From the NCBI GenBank assembly GCA_050701815.1, contig JBOGDL010000054.1:1-16680 (forward strand): a DNA stretch of 16,680 nt. The letters are read 5' to 3'. Position 1 is the first letter of the stretch. Each line of letters starts with the position of its first letter. Below the pieces are notes generated by a model. That model was not told the DNA's origin, searched no databases, and worked only from the letters and a program-made list of their open reading frames with translations. Below, in pieces: positions 14,967 through 16,680 of this stretch. The position numbers and the translations under genes were made by a program. This DNA comes from WHSM01 sp050701815. Lineage in GTDB: Bacteria; Actinomycetota; Actinomycetes; Mycobacteriales; Micromonosporaceae.

Positions 14967-16219
14967 ACGTATTTGACGACCTGCAATGGCGCGGCTTGAT
15001 CGTGGACTCGACGGATCTGGACGAGCTGCGCAAGCACCTCGCCGACGGCCCGGTCACCTACTACGTCGGCTTCGATCCCACCGCCGCCAGCCTGCACGTC
15101 GGATCGCTGGTCCAGGTGCTCACCGCACGCCGTTTGCAACAGGCGGGCCACCGGCCGCTGCTGCTGGTCGGCGGGGCCACCGGACAGATCGGCGATCCCA
15201 AAGAGGCGGGGGAGCGCAGCCTTAACGCGCCCGAGGTGGTCGCCGGCTGGGTGGAACGGATCCGGGAACAGGTCGCCCCTTTCATGACGTACGACGGCGT
15301 GAACGGGGCGGTTCTGGTGAACAACCTGGACTGGACCGGCCCGATGAGCGCCGTGGAGTTCCTCCGGGACGTGGGCAAGCACTTCCCGGTCAACCGGATG
15401 CTGGCCCGCGAGGTGGTGAAGGCCCGGCTGGAGAGCGGGATCAGCTTCACGGAGTTCAGCTACCAGCTGTTGCAGGCCAATGATTTCTACGAGCTGCGCC
15501 GTCGGCACGACTGCACGCTGCAGTTCGGCGGCTCTGATCAATGGGGCAACATCACCGCCGGGGTGGACTACGTGAGACGCCGCGGCGCCGGCCCGGTGCA
15601 CGCGTTCACCACGCCGCTGGTCACCAAGGCTGACGGGACCAAGTTCGGCAAGACCGAGTCCGGCGCGGTCTGGGTGGACAGCGCGTTGACCAGCCCGTAC
15701 GCCTTCTACCAGTTCTGGCTCAACAGCGACGACCGGGATGTGGCGCAGTACCTGAAGTACTACAGCTTCCGTTCTCGGGAGGAGATCGAGGAGCTGGAGA
15801 AGGCGACCGCCGAACGGCCAGCGGCCCGTGCCGCGCAGCGCGCTCTGGCGGAGGAGCTCACTGCCCTGGTGCATGGGGAGGACGAGTGCCGTCAGGTGGT
15901 CGCAGCCAGCCAAGCGCTGTTCGGACGTGGCGAACTGGGGCAGCTTCCGGCCGCGACCTTGCGTGCGGCGCTAGTGGAGGCGGGTTTGACTGAGGTACGG
16001 GGGCCGTTGCCGGCGTTGCCGCACCTGCTTCGAGACACCGGCCTGGCTTCCAGTCTCGGTGAGGCCCGTCGCACTGTGGCCGACGGCGGCGCGTACGTGA
16101 ACAACCAGCGGGTGACCGACGGCGAGACCCCGATCTCTCCCGACGAGCTGCTGCACTCGCGTTGGCTGGTGCTGCGTCGGGGCAAGCGGACGGTCGCCGG
16201 TGTCGAGGCCGTGTCATGA
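14963..16219 (+). CDS. tyrS: Tyrosyl-tRNA synthetase
   Basis: This cytoplasmic class I synthetase charges tRNA-Tyr with tyrosine. The protein is 418 residues, the usual bacterial length. The catalytic Rossmann fold begins with YYVGFDPTAASLHVGS, in which HVGS (45-48) stands at the HIGH motif. The KMSKS loop is KFGKT (227-231), the normal TyrRS form. NDFYELRRRHDCTLQFGGSDQWGNI forms the tyrosine-binding region. A C-terminal S4 RNA-binding domain runs from about residue 355 (LGEARRTVADGGAYVNNQRV). The GTG at 14963 overlaps the mpg stop, with GGGAG about ten bases upstream. It is the last protein gene before the rRNA operon promoter. Confidence 0.97.
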   Translation: MNVFDDLQWRGLIVDSTDLDELRKHLADGPVTYYVGFDPTAASLHVGSLVQVLTARRLQQAGHRPLLLVGGATGQIGDPKEAGERSLNAPEVVAGWVERIREQVAPFMTYDGVNGAVLVNNLDWTGPMSAVEFLRDVGKHFPVNRMLAREVVKARLESGISFTEFSYQLLQANDFYELRRRHDCTLQFGGSDQWGNITAGVDYVRRRGAGPVHAFTTPLVTKADGTKFGKTESGAVWVDSALTSPYAFYQFWLNSDDRDVAQYLKYYSFRSREEIEELEKATAERPAARAAQRALAEELTALVHGEDECRQVVAASQALFGRGELGQLPAATLRAALVEAGLTEVRGPLPALPHLLRDTGLASSLGEARRTVADGGAYVNNQRVTDGETPISPDELLHSRWLVLRRGKRTVAGVEAVS

Positions 16220-16236
16220 CCGCACTTGTACGCTCC

Positions 16237-16255
16237 CGGGCTGGTTCTAGGCCCG
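16237..16255 (+). terminator. Weak terminator candidate after tyrS
   Basis: CGGGC (16237-16241) pairs with GCCCG (16251-16255) around a nine-base loop, 18 bases after the tyrS stop. The stem is short and no T-run follows. Some transcription end is expected before the strong rRNA promoter. Confidence 0.3.
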
Positions 16256-16347
16256 CCACGCCGGTGCGATATCGACGCTCTAGTACGTTTTCATCCTGGT
16301 TCGTGCCGGGCATCGTGGTTGCGTGGTCTTGATCACGCCGAGTCGAT

Positions 16348-16376
16348 TTGACGACGACTCCGGCAGCGCGTAACTT
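16348..16376 (+). promoter_or_regulatory. Strong sigma-70-type promoter for the rRNA operon
   Basis: TTGACG (-35, 16348-16353) and TAACTT (-10, 16371-16376) are separated by exactly 17 bp. The predicted start is near 16383, about 300 bases before the expected 16S gene. This is the best promoter match in the window. Confidence 0.75.
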
Positions 16377-16383
16377 ATGTCGA

Positions 16384-16401
16384 GCCCGAGGGGAAACGGG
16401 C
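16384..16401 (+). other. Hairpin at the predicted 5' end of the rRNA leader
   Basis: GCCCG (16384-16388) and CGGGC (16397-16401) form a 5-bp G-C stem around an eight-base loop, starting at or next to the predicted transcript start. It could protect the 5' end or affect promoter escape; this is inference. Confidence 0.35.
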
Positions 16402-16450
16402 GAGCGAGGGACGCGAGAGCGGCCAGCTCGGACGGCCCCGGGTAAATCGA

Positions 16451-16495
16451 AGATTTCAGAGTCGGTATAGTTCTGGCCGAGATAATCTGAAACCT
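16451..16495 (+). promoter_or_regulatory. Long dyad enclosing TATAGT in the rRNA leader (possible second promoter or leader hairpin)
   Basis: TTTCAGA (16454-16460) and TCTGAAA (16486-16492) are perfect inverted repeats; outer bases extend this to nine pairs of ten. An inner pair TCGG/CCGA (16462-16465 and 16477-16480) stacks below. The loop holds TATAGT (16466-16471), a good -10 hexamer but without a matching -35. The element may be a leader stem-loop, an operator or a second promoter. Confidence 0.4.
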
Positions 16496-16502
16496 GGGCA
16501 GT

Positions 16503-16531
16503 GCAGCCGCATCACTAATGATGCGCTCTGC
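16503..16531 (+). other. Stem-loop in the rRNA leader
   Basis: CGCATCA (16508-16514) and TGATGCG (16519-16525) pair perfectly around CTAA. GCAG (16503-16506) and CTGC (16528-16531) extend the stem past a small internal loop. It lies about 70 bases before the boxA-like site, where a boxB-like hairpin of a leader antitermination region could sit. Confidence 0.5.
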
Positions 16532-16597
16532 GAAGCTGACCAGCTAGTACAAACCCCAAGCGCGGTGCTCATTTGGTTGGGTGTGGTGTTTGGTGTG

Positions 16598-16609
16598 TGT
16601 TCTTTGAGA
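16598..16609 (+). promoter_or_regulatory. boxA-like rRNA antitermination site
   Basis: TGTTCTTTGAGA closely resembles bacterial rrn boxA (TGCTCTTTGA in enterics, GTTCTTTGAAAACT in bacilli). It is bound in known systems by NusB and ribosomal protein S10 so that RNA polymerase passes terminators in rRNA. The following ACTCAACAG matches the text seen before many actinobacterial 16S genes. Confidence 0.8.
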
Positions 16610-16680
16610 ACTCAACAGGGTGTTTTGTTTGCCAGTGCATTTGTGCATCACATGTTTGTGTGTGCTTTGTGCTTCTGTTT

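Larger units (their letters stand above)
16220..16680 (+). other. Promoter and leader region of an rRNA operon (no protein gene)
   Basis: No credible reading frame exists here. The first part (about 16220-16345) shows a small hairpin (16237-16255) and an 8-bp palindrome CGATATCG (16267-16274). Then come a housekeeping-type promoter, several hairpins, and from about 16570 a strikingly G/T-rich, lower-GC stretch with a boxA-like site followed by ACTCAACAG, as in actinobacterial pre-16S leaders. The 16S sequence (GAGTTTGATC near its 5' end) is not reached, so the gene should start soon after base 16680. Confidence 0.85.

Noticed and set aside
15095..15106. HVGS in place of HIGH in TyrRS as a sign of inactivation
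   Set aside because: The first His and the Gly are kept, and bacterial tyrosyl-tRNA synthetases vary at the other positions. The KFGKT loop and S4 domain are intact.
5549..16219. Possible novel or mobile gene system within the arginine region
   Set aside because: Every reading frame here is a recognised housekeeping enzyme or ArgR. No transposase, integrase, attachment repeat, tRNA-flanked island, CRISPR repeat or toxin pair was seen, and base composition is even.
16267..16274. CGATATCG palindrome after tyrS as an operator
   Set aside because: An 8-bp palindrome alone is common and it has no clear place relative to the promoter.

Overview
This window is chromosomal DNA from a high-GC Gram-positive bacterium, almost certainly an actinomycete. 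Third codon positions are nearly all G or C, GTG starts are frequent, genes are tightly packed on one strand, and the gene order pheT / argC-J-B-D-F-R-G-H / mpg / tyrS matches the arrangement known from mycobacteria and relatives. All recognisable genes lie on the + strand. I cannot name the family or genus with confidence.

Layout. (1) 1-2535: 3' part of pheT (phenylalanyl-tRNA synthetase beta subunit), whose start lies outside the window. (2) 2536-2643: a short gap with two small palindromes. (3) 2644-5436: a large LuxR-family ATPase regulator (LAL/MalT type) inserted between pheT and the arginine genes; an inverted repeat spans its stop codon. (4) 5437-5548: the control region of the arginine operon, with two candidate ARG boxes whose centres are 30 bp apart and a strong ribosome binding site that fixes the argC start. 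(5) 5549-11483: argC-argJ-argB-argD-argF-argR, each joined to the next by a 4-base or 1-base start/stop overlap. (6) 11484-11593: a gap with a hairpin. (7) 11594-16219: argG-argH-mpg-tyrS, again with overlapping stops and starts. (8) 16220-16680: a 461-base region without a protein gene. It has a good housekeeping promoter, several hairpins and a G/T-rich leader with a boxA-like antitermination site. This is the upstream and leader region of a ribosomal RNA operon whose 16S gene should begin just beyond the window end.

How the genes work together. ArgJ, ArgB, ArgC and ArgD take glutamate through acetylated intermediates to ornithine, with ArgJ recycling the acetyl group. ArgF makes citrulline, and ArgG and ArgH make arginine. 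ArgR is the arginine-sensing repressor expected to act on the ARG boxes before argC. The flanking genes supply two aminoacyl-tRNA synthetases, a DNA repair glycosylase and the rRNA operon, so this is a core housekeeping region.

I found no convincing novel defence, mobile or biosynthetic system. The points worth a second look are the LAL regulator between pheT and argC, the arrangement of the ARG boxes, an unusual residue in the ornithine loop of ArgF, low-complexity repeats in PheT, ArgB and ArgD, and a structured rRNA leader.
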